64,000 bases of DNA from an uncultured Oscillospiraceae bacterium (GTDB lineage Bacteria; Bacillota; Clostridia; Oscillospirales; Ruminococcaceae). Position 1 is the stretch's first letter; the number at the start of each line of letters is the position of its first letter. A model generated the notes under the pieces. That model saw nothing but the letters and a program-made list of their open reading frames with translations, did no database searches and was not told the origin of the DNA. A program made the position numbers and the translations under genes. Below, piece by piece: positions 46,561-56,103 of this stretch. The stretch is taken from the NCBI GenBank assembly GCA_934438055.1, contig CAKSAY010000001.1, positions 1 through 64,000 of the forward strand, read 5' to 3'.

Positions 46561-49500
46561 CTATTTACGTTTTCTGCCAATCCGTCTAGTAACACACACA
46601 GTTCCAATAGAAAGCGCCAGCAAACCCATTGCGCCAATGAAGCTAAAACCATCTCCCGTCACAGGAGTGCTTGCATCTGTCGGCGTCACCAAGACGCCAC
46701 TGTCTGCTCTCCCATTTCCCGAGATGTCTTGATTCTCTCTTCCACCTCCGCCTGATCCGGGATAGTTATCCGGAGTAGACTCCGGCGATGGTGTAGGCGA
46801 TGGTGTAGGAGATGGTGTAGGCGATGGTAGATACGGCTCGCCTCCTAAAGCAATGATTCTTTCATTGACCTGATTAATCTTTTCATAGTCGCGTTCAAAA
46901 TTCAATAAATGTTCTGCATTTTGCGCATAGTCTAAAGTCTGCGGAGTCTGTCTTCTCTGCGCTCTATCTAATAGCGTATCTAACAATGCATAAGCAGAAC
47001 GCACTATTGGATCTTGTGCGCTATTGGCTCCTTCCTCTGCAACCAATTTCATCTTTTCGTTGAACATATCGGCTAAAAGAGCATCTATGGACTCCGGATT
47101 AGAACTATTTATGGATTGGTAAACCAAAGAGGTGATTGCACCCAGAGAAGCAGTCGTATAATAATTTTCTGAGAAATCATCTCCACCTTTTGCGGTTATA
47201 GGTGAGTTGATTTTATTCGTCAACAAGACAACCACCAAATTTTCCACCGGATCAATAACTGTTAGCGTACCCGTCCAGCCTTGATGTCCAACCGTGCCGC
47301 GCGATGCCTCCACGCTGAAATACCACGGACGCCCCATATCGCCCTGTCTCCACCAGCCAAGTCCCCATGTAGAGCTCGTGTTCTTAGGGCTCGTAAAAAC
47401 TTCTCCAACATTTTTAGAAAACACTTGGGTATTCCCATAACCACCGTCATTTAAAACAGTCTGCGCAAGAGTGGCTAAATCCCCGGCTGTGGCAAAAAGC
47501 CCGGCGTGTCCCGAAACGCCATCCATACAGTAGTAAGCCTTTTCATCATGCACCTGCCCTTGCAGAGTATCAGTTCTGATATTATTAAAGGCTACCTGCC
47601 CATCTCTGGTGTTTCCGTTGAGTTCAGTCGCAGCGCACTGATCCGGTGTAAAGCCCTTTTCTAAAGGATTATAAAGCAAATGATCAAGTCCTATAGGTTG
47701 ATAAATATTCTGTTCAACATATTCATCAAGTCTCTGCCCTGTGATGGTTTCAACCAAAAAGCCCAAAAGCATATAGTCTACATCGGAATATTTTGTTTGT
47801 GTACCAGGCCGGTATTCAAGCGGCGTCTTAATAATCATAGAAAGCATCTCGTCGCGCTCCTGACAATAGAGCCCGTTTTCCTGCACATAAGCAGAATTGT
47901 TGTTATGATATTGTGGGTCAGCCGGAAAGCCCGCCTGATGCTCGAGCACTTCCTTAACCGTCATATCATTCTTACCCTGAATCACATCGCCCGGTTGATC
48001 TTTAAAATCAGGGATATAATAAGATATTTTCTGATTAATGTCAAGCTTTCCCTCACTGACAAGTTTTTCGATTGCAAGATTTGTAGAATACATCTTTGTG
48101 TTAGAGGCAATGTCAAACAGAGTATCTGTTGTCACCGCCGGACTATCCGTCTTTGGCGTTCCATCCTGATAATAAGCATTCACCGTTCCATAAGCGGAAT
48201 TTTTAACCATCACCCCGTCTTTGACAATGGCAAGCTGCGCTGCTGAAAAGCCATTTCCAATGTCGTTGTTGACTAAATCATCAATAGAATCTAAAGTGTC
48301 AGAAGAAATGCCTACACTTTCAGGGGTTCCTTCCTGCACAACCGGATTGGGAATCTGAATGGTGACCGCTTCCTGTGGCTTTGTGGAAAGGGGCATTCCA
48401 CTCACTTGAATCGTATTTCTATCATTCACTGCAACCTTAGAAAAATCAACAGCAAAGGTGGTTGTGGGATTTGCAAGCATCTGGCTGGTGTCAACCTCTT
48501 GACCGTTAATGAATATGCGCATATTTGCCGCTTTATCTGCATCAAGCACCGTCACATAAGCTGTACCCTGATTTTGATAACCTTTAAAGGTAAATACACC
48601 GCTCGAAAACAGATGACTTGTTTGCATGTCACCCGCTGTCTGATTCTGCGATGGATAGGCCAAAGAAGCCTGTGCATCAGCACCGGAGGGTATGACCGAA
48701 ACCGGGGTTACGCTAATTTGACTCGTATCTTTTATCTCTGTTTTTAAATTAGAATGATCAGTGCTCAACGTAATGTCGTTCGGAGAAGAAAGTCTGTTTT
48801 GCAAATCCTGTATAGCAGCAGCGCCCAGCTCCTTTGATTCCTGTTTGGTTACACCGTTGTTAACGGCTTCTGAGAGTTCGCTGACAATGGTTTGTGCATA
48901 AGAAACCATCTCTGTTGTCTGTCTCTCAAGTGCAGTGGAAACAACTGTATCTGCTAAAGCACATGCATCCGCTAGCTGTGCTGTTTCATCATAGCTTCCA
49001 TAATGCTCGGCTAATAACTTGAGTTTTTCTGTCGCCATAGTAAAGATATTAGCGTCAGTGGCCTGCGTATTATGTGTATTGAGCGCTTCATAAATATAGC
49101 CGCTAATAGAACCCAGTGTTCCTAATGTAAAATTATCACAGACAAAGTCATTTGCGTCTACCGCAGGGTCAATCACCGGAGAATTCTTTTTATTCGTCAA
49201 TAAAACAATCACTAAATTGCTCTCCGGATCGATGACAGTAATGGTTCCCGTCCAGCCCTGATGTCCATATGTGTTGCTCGAAGACTGCGGGCCAAAATAA
49301 TACATTCTCGAACTATTGTCCGCTTCTCTCCACCAGCCAAGTCCCCAATTCGGATTATCAACGCTTTTAGGCTTTGTGAATTCATCAATTACGTCTTTGC
49401 TAAAAAAGCGATTATTACCGTAACCGCCGCCATTGAGCATAATCTGACAAAGGGTAGCAAGTTCTTCGGCATTAGAAAACAGACCGGCATGTCCTGAAAC

Positions 49501-50775
49501 ACCATCCATGCAATAATATGCCTTTTCGTCGTGCACTTCTCCTTGAATGGTATCGGTACGCACATTGTTAAAGCTAACTGCTCCACCACGCGTATTTCCA
49601 TTTAATTCCGTCGCTGCACAGTCGTCCTTGGTGAATCCATTTTCCAGAGGATTATAGGTCGTATGCGTTAATCCCATTGGATCATAAATATTTGTTTTTA
49701 AATATTCGTCCTCTCGCATACCGGTCACTTGCTCAATCAATAATCCTAACAACATGTAATCTACGTCTGAATAAACCGTCTGTGTTCCCGGCGCATACTC
49801 AAGCGGCGTACGAATAATGGTATCGAGCATATCTTCCCGATTCTGACAGTATAAATCCGGATGTGCCTGAATATAGGCAGAATTGTTGTTATGGTATTGC
49901 GGATCCGCGGGGAAACCTGCCTGATGCTGCAAAATCTGACGCACGGTTAAATCACTCTTACCCGTGATGACATCTCCTGGCTGATCTTGAAATTCAGGAA
50001 TATAGTGAGAAATTTTCTCATCCAGATTCAAAATGCCATCTGTAACAAGCTTCTGCACTGCATAATTGGTAGCGTACATTTTTGAGTTGGAAGCCAAATC
50101 AAATAATGTGTCCGTTGTGACAGGAGGGCTGGTTTTGTCAATCTGTCCATCCTCTGTCCATCCATTTAGATTTCCCCAAGCCTCATCAACCACCATTTTG
50201 CCGTCTTTAATCACAGCAAGCTGTGCCGCCGAAAAACCATATTTGATTTCACTATTGATTAAATTGTCAATCATAGCAAGGGTATCCTCATTCATGCCAA
50301 CATCAGCGGGATTTCCTTGAATCACAGTGGCATATGGAATTTTAACATAAACCTGTGCCGTTGAAGGCATGATGTTGGTGACTTGAATCGTATTTGTGCC
50401 ATCCTCTGCAACAGAAGCATAATTCACCTTAACAACATCACCCGGATGAGAAAGAATATCAGAAACGTCAATCTTTGTTCCGTTCACAAAAAGTTCCATA
50501 TCCGTTAAATCACTAGAAGCCTGCACATAAAGCTCTCCTTGTCCTGAAAAGCCTGTAAAACTATACATGCTATTCATCGCTAATGAATCGTCAACGGTAG
50601 AGTTCCAGTCAGGAAAAGTGATTTCATTCTGCCATGCCCCCTCAGGAAAACCACTCACAATCGACGTTGTGCATTCGTTCATGGCAGTCACAGGCATTTG
50701 CGGAATCACCAGCATAGTCGAAAAAACAACTACAGACAAAAAAGCACCTAGCGCCCTTTTTAACAAAGCTTTCAT
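46561..50775 (-). CDS. Giant secreted protein with two PBP4B-like serine hydrolase domains
   Basis: 1404 residues. Signal peptide (about 1-31), then two homologous units (about 35-660 and 700-1290), each a beta-rich module followed by a beta-lactamase-fold domain like penicillin-binding protein 4B. SxxK is S229-x-x-K232 in unit 1 and S891-x-x-K894 in unit 2. YSD (335-337) stands for YxN, and HQG (505-507) in GHQGWTG for KTG; the second unit matches. Activity is probably D-alanyl carboxypeptidase or esterase type. After PSPTP repeats, a TPVTGD motif, membrane helix and RRIGRKRK form a sortase-like wall anchor. Monocistronic. Confidence 0.85.
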   Translation of the reverse strand: MKALLKRALGAFLSVVVFSTMLVIPQMPVTAMNECTTSIVSGFPEGAWQNEITFPDWNSTVDDSLAMNSMYSFTGFSGQGELYVQASSDLTDMELFVNGTKIDVSDILSHPGDVVKVNYASVAEDGTNTIQVTNIMPSTAQVYVKIPYATVIQGNPADVGMNEDTLAMIDNLINSEIKYGFSAAQLAVIKDGKMVVDEAWGNLNGWTEDGQIDKTSPPVTTDTLFDLASNSKMYATNYAVQKLVTDGILNLDEKISHYIPEFQDQPGDVITGKSDLTVRQILQHQAGFPADPQYHNNNSAYIQAHPDLYCQNREDMLDTIIRTPLEYAPGTQTVYSDVDYMLLGLLIEQVTGMREDEYLKTNIYDPMGLTHTTYNPLENGFTKDDCAATELNGNTRGGAVSFNNVRTDTIQGEVHDEKAYYCMDGVSGHAGLFSNAEELATLCQIMLNGGGYGNNRFFSKDVIDEFTKPKSVDNPNWGLGWWREADNSSRMYYFGPQSSSNTYGHQGWTGTITVIDPESNLVIVLLTNKKNSPVIDPAVDANDFVCDNFTLGTLGSISGYIYEALNTHNTQATDANIFTMATEKLKLLAEHYGSYDETAQLADACALADTVVSTALERQTTEMVSYAQTIVSELSEAVNNGVTKQESKELGAAAIQDLQNRLSSPNDITLSTDHSNLKTEIKDTSQISVTPVSVIPSGADAQASLAYPSQNQTAGDMQTSHLFSSGVFTFKGYQNQGTAYVTVLDADKAANMRIFINGQEVDTSQMLANPTTTFAVDFSKVAVNDRNTIQVSGMPLSTKPQEAVTIQIPNPVVQEGTPESVGISSDTLDSIDDLVNNDIGNGFSAAQLAIVKDGVMVKNSAYGTVNAYYQDGTPKTDSPAVTTDTLFDIASNTKMYSTNLAIEKLVSEGKLDINQKISYYIPDFKDQPGDVIQGKNDMTVKEVLEHQAGFPADPQYHNNNSAYVQENGLYCQERDEMLSMIIKTPLEYRPGTQTKYSDVDYMLLGFLVETITGQRLDEYVEQNIYQPIGLDHLLYNPLEKGFTPDQCAATELNGNTRDGQVAFNNIRTDTLQGQVHDEKAYYCMDGVSGHAGLFATAGDLATLAQTVLNDGGYGNTQVFSKNVGEVFTSPKNTSSTWGLGWWRQGDMGRPWYFSVEASRGTVGHQGWTGTLTVIDPVENLVVVLLTNKINSPITAKGGDDFSENYYTTASLGAITSLVYQSINSSNPESIDALLADMFNEKMKLVAEEGANSAQDPIVRSAYALLDTLLDRAQRRQTPQTLDYAQNAEHLLNFERDYEKINQVNERIIALGGEPYLPSPTPSPTPSPTPSPESTPDNYPGSGGGGRENQDISGNGRADSGVLVTPTDASTPVTGDGFSFIGAMGLLALSIGTVCVTRRIGRKRK

Positions 50776-50860
50776 AACCTACAATCCTTTCTAAGAAACA
50801 TCCTTAAAATAAAAAAACTCTCTATAACAACAGACATAAAAGCAAAATGTTCGCACCCAT

Positions 50861-50878
50861 TTTGTGAAACGTCACAAA
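50861..50878 (-). promoter_or_regulatory. Palindrome upstream of the giant hydrolase gene
   Basis: TTTGTGA-AACG-TCACAAA, two perfect 7-bp half sites 4 bp apart, about 86 nt before the start codon. The half sites resemble Rex or Crp/Fnr operators, whose usual spacing is 6. Regulator unknown. Confidence 0.4.
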
Positions 50879-51455
50879 CAACGCCGCTAAAAACAGCAGA
50901 GAAACCTAAAATCTTTGCAGAGGAAAAAATTTTGTTTTTAATAATAAATTTTTTTACTTTTTTCGTAAATTATAGAGCAAAACGTCAATTTGATTCCATT
51001 ATAACAAATCCATTTCTGATTTGCAATAGCTGTAAAAGGAATATTTGGGTAGATTTTCCATAATTAAATTAAAAATTGCTGACAAAGATATATTTTTCTG
51101 TTATAATAAAATTTTACTATAGTTTATTCTTAATTGATAAATGAGTTGAATACAGATAGTATCTGCTTAATATTTTATCAAAGCATCTCAAAGTTCATAA
51201 ATGTGGCTGTAATTTTGTCTTAGTGGAAAGTATATAGTTCGCTACGAAATCGTCTCGCATCTGAAAGAGAAAAACATCTTTTTAATATGCAGTAACCTAT
51301 GGGCGCTATCATACTATCACAGTCAAAAAGATCGGAACAGCCGGCAGAAACTATCTTAAAACATTCTATTCTAATGTAGTGCAGATTTAAATAAAAGCCT
51401 AACACTGTATTTTGTATAGGCGGTTTGTTTTTATCTCTGCGCAGCAACATCTCAC
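50879..51455. other. Gene-free AT-rich stretch
   Basis: Very AT-rich around 50930-51140. A 121-codon minus-strand frame (51220-51585) has no recognisable similarity or ribosome binding site and overlaps the structured element at 51456-51535, so it is not called. Confidence 0.4.
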
Positions 51456-51535
51456 TGCAACTCAATTTAGTTTTGCGAACGCAAAACCCCGGATAAATCT
51501 GTGCATTTAGCTTTGCTAAATGAAATTGAGTTGCA
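51456..51535. repeat. Nested inverted repeat folding into a three-way junction
   Basis: Outer arms 51456-51468 and 51523-51535 are perfect 13-bp inverted repeats. Between them lie two perfect hairpins: 51470-51477 with 51480-51487, and 51504-51511 with 51515-51522. The 80-bp block can fold as a Y-shaped DNA or RNA structure. Identity unknown; it might be a MITE or a structured RNA of the mtaD leader. Confidence 0.6.
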
Positions 51536-51682
51536 ATGAAGCCGTAAACAGCGTTTTTTACATATTGCAGCAGTAAGCTGCTCAAATATTTAAAATAAGG
51601 TTAAACGTACCCAAACCGCCCCCTGCTAGCAGTACGCATCTTGCTGAACGCGACAGGGCAAATGAGAGGATGAGAAAAGAAA

Positions 51683-52969
51683 ATGAACATAAGATTTTAT
51701 AATGCCAAAATTTTAACTTTAACAAATGGATTTCAAATACAGAAAGGTCAGCTATGGGTTGAAGGAAATCGAATTTCCTATATTGGTGATGGGAAAGATA
51801 ACGAAAAGGCACAAAAAGCAAAAGAATGGGATAGAGAAATAGATGTTGCGGGAAATCTGTTAATGCCCGGCTTTAAAAACGCCCACACGCACTCTGGAAT
51901 GACCTTTCTTCGCTCTTATGCCGATGATTTGCCTCTGCTGGACTGGCTGCATAAACAGATATTTCCAATGGAGAAGAGGATTAATGAAGAGGATATTTAT
52001 TACTTTTGTAAACTCGCAATTTTAGAATATCTCTCCAGCGGGATCACTGCCTGCTTTGATATGTATCTATCGCCTGACGCCATGGCAAAGGCATCCATTG
52101 ATTGTGGATTTCGTACTGTTATGGTGGACGGATTGAACGATTTTACGCACTCTTTAGAAGAATTAGAGGCCTGTTTTGAAAAATACAATCATGACAATGA
52201 ACTAATACATTATTGTCTTGGATTTCACGGCGAATACACCACCTCTATCTCCCTATTAAAGGGTGTTGCTGCGCTGTCGCAAAAGTATAAAGCGCCTGTG
52301 TTTACACATAATTCTGAAACAAGCGCAGAGGTTTTAGAATGCATACAAAGACATAACGCAACACCTACAGTTTTTCTTGATAGTCTGGGAATGTTTGAAT
52401 ATGGCGGAGGCGGCTATCACTGCGTTCACATGACAGAGGACGACCTGAATATTTTTCAAGCCAAAAAATTAACTGTAGTAACTAATCCTGGCTCGAATGT
52501 GAAACTCGCCAGCGGAACTGCGCCGATTAAAAAAATGATGGATATGGGAATTAATATAGCAATTGGAACAGATGGCCCGGCTAGTAACAATTGCCTAGAT
52601 ATGTTCCGTGAAATGTTTTTAACCACAGGTCTTGCTAAGCTTAAAGAAAACGACGCCTCTGTTGTTGACGCAAATGCAGTTTTATCGATGGCAACACTAG
52701 GCGGCGCCAAGGCAATGGGGCTGTCTGACTGCGATTCTTTAGCAGTCGGCAAACGGGCAGATTTAATTATAATCGACTTATCTTGTCCGAATATGCAGCC
52801 AATCCACAATATCACGAAAAATTTAGTCTATAGCGGCAGCAAGCAAAATGTTAAACTCACAATGGTCAACGGAAAGGTATTATATGAAGACGGCGCCTAT
52901 TTTATTGATCAAAGCCCGGAAGAACTCTATGGCAAAATTGAATCTATTGTAAACAGAATCAAAAAATAG
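51683..52969 (+). CDS. mtaD: 5-methylthioadenosine / S-adenosylhomocysteine deaminase
   Basis: A 428-residue amidohydrolase. Metal ligands NAHTHSGMT, the GFHGEYTT and FTHNSET histidines, and the aspartate in GTDGPASNN match MtaD/SahD enzymes, which deaminate the adenine ring of MTA, SAH and adenosine. The C-terminal LAVGKRADLIIIDL is the usual amidohydrolase tail. It could alternatively act on another purine. AGAGGATGAG precedes the ATG. Followed 11 nt later by an acetyltransferase. Confidence 0.85.
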   Translation: MNIRFYNAKILTLTNGFQIQKGQLWVEGNRISYIGDGKDNEKAQKAKEWDREIDVAGNLLMPGFKNAHTHSGMTFLRSYADDLPLLDWLHKQIFPMEKRINEEDIYYFCKLAILEYLSSGITACFDMYLSPDAMAKASIDCGFRTVMVDGLNDFTHSLEELEACFEKYNHDNELIHYCLGFHGEYTTSISLLKGVAALSQKYKAPVFTHNSETSAEVLECIQRHNATPTVFLDSLGMFEYGGGGYHCVHMTEDDLNIFQAKKLTVVTNPGSNVKLASGTAPIKKMMDMGINIAIGTDGPASNNCLDMFREMFLTTGLAKLKENDASVVDANAVLSMATLGGAKAMGLSDCDSLAVGKRADLIIIDLSCPNMQPIHNITKNLVYSGSKQNVKLTMVNGKVLYEDGAYFIDQSPEELYGKIESIVNRIKK

Positions 52970-52980
52970 GAGATGTAAAA

Positions 52981-53586
52981 ATGAATAAAAATTTACAGCA
53001 AAAGCAGAATGAATTGCTGGCGTTGCGTGAAAGACTTCTCCAAGAACAACAGAGTTATCTAAAGGATTATATCCATGTTGGTGACTTCACCTATGGCAAA
53101 CCAAATGTGCTCTCATGGGGTGAGGGAGCTTCTCTATATATCGGAAAGTTCTGTTCTATCGCAGAAAATGTGACCATATTGCTTGGCGGAAATCATCGAA
53201 CAGACTGGGTAACTACCTATCCGTTCAATGCCCTCATGAACGCCTACTCTTTTATTAAAGGGCATCCGGCAACCAAAGGAGACGTTCGTATTGGAAACGA
53301 TGTCTGGATTGGAAACGGTGCAAAAATACTCTCCGGCGTCACAATTTCTGACGGCGCCGTGATTGGAGGAAATGCTGTCGTCTCCAAAGATGTTCCTCCC
53401 TATTCGATTTGTGTCGGAAATCCTGCACAGATTGTGAAAATGCGCTTTGACAAAAAGACAGTTAAACGGCTTTTAGCCCTCTGTTGGTGGGATTGGAACG
53501 ATGAAGATTTGGTCGCCGCCATCCCTCTGCTACAAAGTGAGCAATTAAACAAACTGTTTGACTATGCAAAAGACCATAATCTGTAG
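52981..53586 (+). CDS. CatB-related O-acetyltransferase (xenobiotic acyltransferase family)
   Basis: 201 residues: a coiled-coil-like N-terminus (NLQQKQNELLALRERL), then left-handed beta-helix hexapeptide rungs (VWIGNGAKILSGVTIS) and a C-terminal helical cap. The His-based catalytic motif is GGNHRTDWVTTYPF (H72), the arrangement used in CatB and Vat drug acetyltransferases. Many members act on cell-surface sugars instead, so a resistance role is not claimed. AGGAGATG upstream; probably co-transcribed with mtaD. Confidence 0.82.
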   Translation: MNKNLQQKQNELLALRERLLQEQQSYLKDYIHVGDFTYGKPNVLSWGEGASLYIGKFCSIAENVTILLGGNHRTDWVTTYPFNALMNAYSFIKGHPATKGDVRIGNDVWIGNGAKILSGVTISDGAVIGGNAVVSKDVPPYSICVGNPAQIVKMRFDKKTVKRLLALCWWDWNDEDLVAAIPLLQSEQLNKLFDYAKDHNL

Positions 53587-53710
53587 GATGTAAATTTCCT
53601 GGGCACATAATAAAATTTTAAAAATGATGTTTTCTCCTGCCAAAACTTCGCTTGGGCATTGACTTTGTTTTTGAATCCATGTTTTTGCACAACAATCTTC
53701 ATGTAAAGTA

Positions 53711-53755
53711 AAAATCTCCTTTAAGGGATAATCATTCCTTTAAAGGAGATTTTTT
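53711..53755 (+). terminator. Terminator after the mtaD/acetyltransferase pair
   Basis: AAAATCTCCTTTAA pairs with TTAAAGGAGATTTT and ends in T. An inner AAGGGA/TTCCTT stem offers an alternative. The remaining gap to the Mn-catalase gene holds no other feature. Confidence 0.7.
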
Positions 53756-53905
53756 ATCAATGCAGTGTTTAACTCTGAAATGCTTTATACCTCATAAAAA
53801 ACAGTTGATGCGCAATCATCATTGGCTTAAAGTTTGAATATTTTTACTCGATGCATACAAAACTCAAGCGTACAAAAGATAGTAAAGTAAAGGAGGAAAA
53901 ACTAT

Positions 53906-54571
53906 ATGTTTAAACATGAAAAAAAATATTTAAATCCGATTCGAGTAGATAAGCCAAATCCGAATTATGCCTCTATGCTGCAAGAACAACTTGGCGGTCC
54001 GCAGGGTGAGCTAAAGGCAGCAATGCAATATTTATCGCAGAGTATGCGTATTAAAGATCCGGAAATTAAAGATCTGTTTCTTGACATTGCCTCAGAAGAG
54101 TTAAGCCATTTAGAAATGGTGAGTGCAACCGTTAATCTACTCAATGGTCATGACCTTGACGCTAAAAATACAACAACCGGAAATATTGAGGCACATGTGC
54201 TAACCGGTTTGACGCCAATGCTCACAAATGCAAGCGGTTATTTGTGGACAGCAGCCTACGTGAATGAAACGGGAGATCTGGCGGCCGATATTCTCTCAGA
54301 TATCGCCTCCGAACAGAGAGCAAAAGTAGTCTATCAATATTTATATCGACAAATTGACGACAAAGGCGTACGCGAAACCATAGACTTCCTTCTCAATCGA
54401 GAAGAAGCGCATAACACTATGTTCCGCGAAGCCTTTAATCGCATTCAAGACTCCGGTTCGCAAAAAAGCTGGGGAAAAACAAGAGACTCACGCATCTACT
54501 TTGACCTTTCAACTCCTGGAAAGCAATCGTTTAATCCGGCAAAAAGTCAACCGCCTCAGTTTAGCATTTAA
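53906..54571 (+). CDS. Manganese catalase / CotJC-like protein
   Basis: 221 residues of the ferritin-like manganese catalase family, which disproportionates hydrogen peroxide and includes the spore-coat protein CotJC. Di-metal ligands: E35 in GPQGELKAAMQY, E65 and H68 in ASEELSHLEM, and the second helix pair (SEQRAKVVY, NREEAH). AAAGGAGG lies upstream. The -10-like CATACAAA upstream hints at sporulation control, but the -35 spacing does not fit well. Confidence 0.9.
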   Translation: MFKHEKKYLNPIRVDKPNPNYASMLQEQLGGPQGELKAAMQYLSQSMRIKDPEIKDLFLDIASEELSHLEMVSATVNLLNGHDLDAKNTTTGNIEAHVLTGLTPMLTNASGYLWTAAYVNETGDLAADILSDIASEQRAKVVYQYLYRQIDDKGVRETIDFLLNREEAHNTMFREAFNRIQDSGSQKSWGKTRDSRIYFDLSTPGKQSFNPAKSQPPQFSI

Positions 54572-54578
54572 AACGAAT

Positions 54579-54616
54579 AAAAGCGAGCAGAAAACACGTT
54601 TCAAGCTCGCTTTTTC
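54579..54616. terminator. Bidirectional terminator, Mn-catalase / NERD gene
   Basis: AAAAGCGAGC pairs with GCTCGCTTTT, T-rich on both exits, between convergent genes. Confidence 0.75.
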
Positions 54617-54617
54617 T

Positions 54618-55286
54618 TTAATGTTTAGACGCTTTTCTCACATCTCGATTATGCTTCGATTCAACTTTCTTGCTTTCAATTCTGTGTCGCTGCAGGGTTT
54701 GATAAACCAAATTCACATCCACGCCATTGTCAACTCGATAAATTTGTCTTTTTAATTCCCGTTTGAGCTTATTAATCTTCACAACAAAACAACCCGGCGG
54801 AACATTTAACTCTAACTTCTTATCGGCAAATACAACCAGGCTATACACCTTCACGTTATAGATTTCTTCCTCGGCAAAAATATGACGGATATTATCCACA
54901 TGCGTTTTATTCTGCATAATAGGATTATAAAAACTTCTGCGAATTCCCTTCTTCACCTGAAGCCAATCTTTCTCAGCAGGATTCCCATAAACCTCTCCCG
55001 AAAAATTCTTAGTTTCAACAACCAAAACACCAAATGATCCAATAACAATGTGATCAATCTGGGTGGTTGAATCGTATAGTGGAAAATAAACATTATTTAG
55101 ATATTTATAATTGCGCATAAAACCAGATCTTTTAAGGCGTTTTCCAACAATCTTTTCTCCTATAGAGCCATAGGCCTTTAAGGTTGCATCCTCTTTTGCT
55201 CTTTTGCTGCTCACGCGGGTGGCAAGCATGAGAATAATAAATACAACAATAGCTGCAAAAAACCAAAAAATTATTTTTTCATCCAT
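54618..55286 (-). CDS. NERD domain protein with N-terminal membrane helix
   Basis: 222 residues. One membrane helix (about 5-25), then a nuclease-related domain: GSIGEKIVGKRLKRSG, the Asp in TTQIDHIVIG and VVETKNFSGEVYG, which match the E...D...ExK layout of a PD-(D/E)xK-like fold. A basic C-terminus follows. NERD proteins are presumed nucleases with few proven roles. No partner gene is adjacent. Confidence 0.88.
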   Translation of the reverse strand: MDEKIIFWFFAAIVVFIILMLATRVSSKRAKEDATLKAYGSIGEKIVGKRLKRSGFMRNYKYLNNVYFPLYDSTTQIDHIVIGSFGVLVVETKNFSGEVYGNPAEKDWLQVKKGIRRSFYNPIMQNKTHVDNIRHIFAEEEIYNVKVYSLVVFADKKLELNVPPGCFVVKINKLKRELKRQIYRVDNGVDVNLVYQTLQRHRIESKKVESKHNRDVRKASKH

Positions 55287-55433
55287 ATTGAAACTCCAAA
55301 CATTATTTTACTTTTATTTTATCACATTTTTACTAGCTTGTAAATCCTAATAAAAATGAATAAACAAAGCTATACAGCAGAAAATAGAATTGTATTTTTA
55401 GGGTTAACCAAAAATACAAAAGGAGAATGAAAA

Positions 55434-55634
55434 ATGATAGATAAAATCGCACTAGCGCTTGTTATCATTGGAGCGCTCGTTTGGGGCGGAATCGGAATTT
55501 TCGGTTTCGATGTCGTCGCTTGGTTATTTGGCGGTCAGGGTGCTATCGTTAGTCGTATTGTTTATACTATTGTCGCTCTCGCAGGTTTATGGTGTATCTC
55601 ACTATTCTTCCGTAAAAACGAGGTTACAGACTAA
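55434..55634 (+). CDS. DUF378 small membrane protein
   Basis: 66 residues, two membrane helices, with ALVIIGALVWGGIGIFGFDVVAWLFGG (in part) that defines DUF378. Function unknown. AAAGGAGAATG precedes the start. Monocistronic with its own terminator. Confidence 0.88.
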   Translation: MIDKIALALVIIGALVWGGIGIFGFDVVAWLFGGQGAIVSRIVYTIVALAGLWCISLFFRKNEVTD

Positions 55635-55660
55635 GAAGCATCTAAAAGCCACCAATATGA

Positions 55661-55690
55661 AAAACTCCTCTAAATTAGAGGAGTTTTTTC
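55661..55690 (+). terminator. DUF378 gene terminator
   Basis: AAAACTCCTCTA and TAGAGGAGTTTT, 12 pairs with a 3-nt loop, then TT. Confidence 0.85.
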
Positions 55691-56103
55691 ATATGCAATT
55701 TAATATTTTTGGTTCTATTGAAACCTTTGCTATCTATTCAAAGATAAGAGGTTACGCTTCACTGAAACATGCATATTTTCTGTAGAGACTTCTATTTCCA
55801 TAGAAAAATCAAATATAAACCAATATGGATTATAACAAAGCAGTTCAATGGTACAATAAACAGTTAAGGCGTTGCCCTATTGGGTATCTTATACTCCCTA
55901 CATAAATCCTAAAATTGCATTCCACTGCAAAAGAGGCGTGGCACATTCAAATGCCATAAAGCATTACAAAGAATTGATTGGCTGCTAAAATAACGAAAAA
56001 ATAGTCTCTGCCATTTGAATACTTTCCTAGATTGTTTTTTAGTTGTTTCTCATCCGTCCAACACAAGAAAAAGTGAAATATTGAACCAACAACAGCTAGA
56101 TAA
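55691..56103. other. Gene-free stretch
   Basis: No gene between the DUF378 terminator and the 3' end of glgA. No clear glgA terminator was found. Confidence 0.4.

Noticed and set aside
51456..51535. Purine riboswitch for mtaD
   Set aside because: Three-way junction shape fits loosely, but the 7-nt kissing loops and junction bases of the class are absent.
51220..51585. 121-codon minus-strand frame upstream of mtaD
   Set aside because: No ribosome binding site or similarity, and it runs through the inverted-repeat element, which explains its codon bias.
52981..53586. Calling the hexapeptide acetyltransferase a chloramphenicol or streptogramin resistance gene
   Set aside because: Family motifs fit, but many relatives act on surface sugars and nothing local supports a drug role.
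54618..55286. Defence-system nuclease island
   Set aside because: The NERD gene stands alone with no helicase, methylase or other defence partner nearby.
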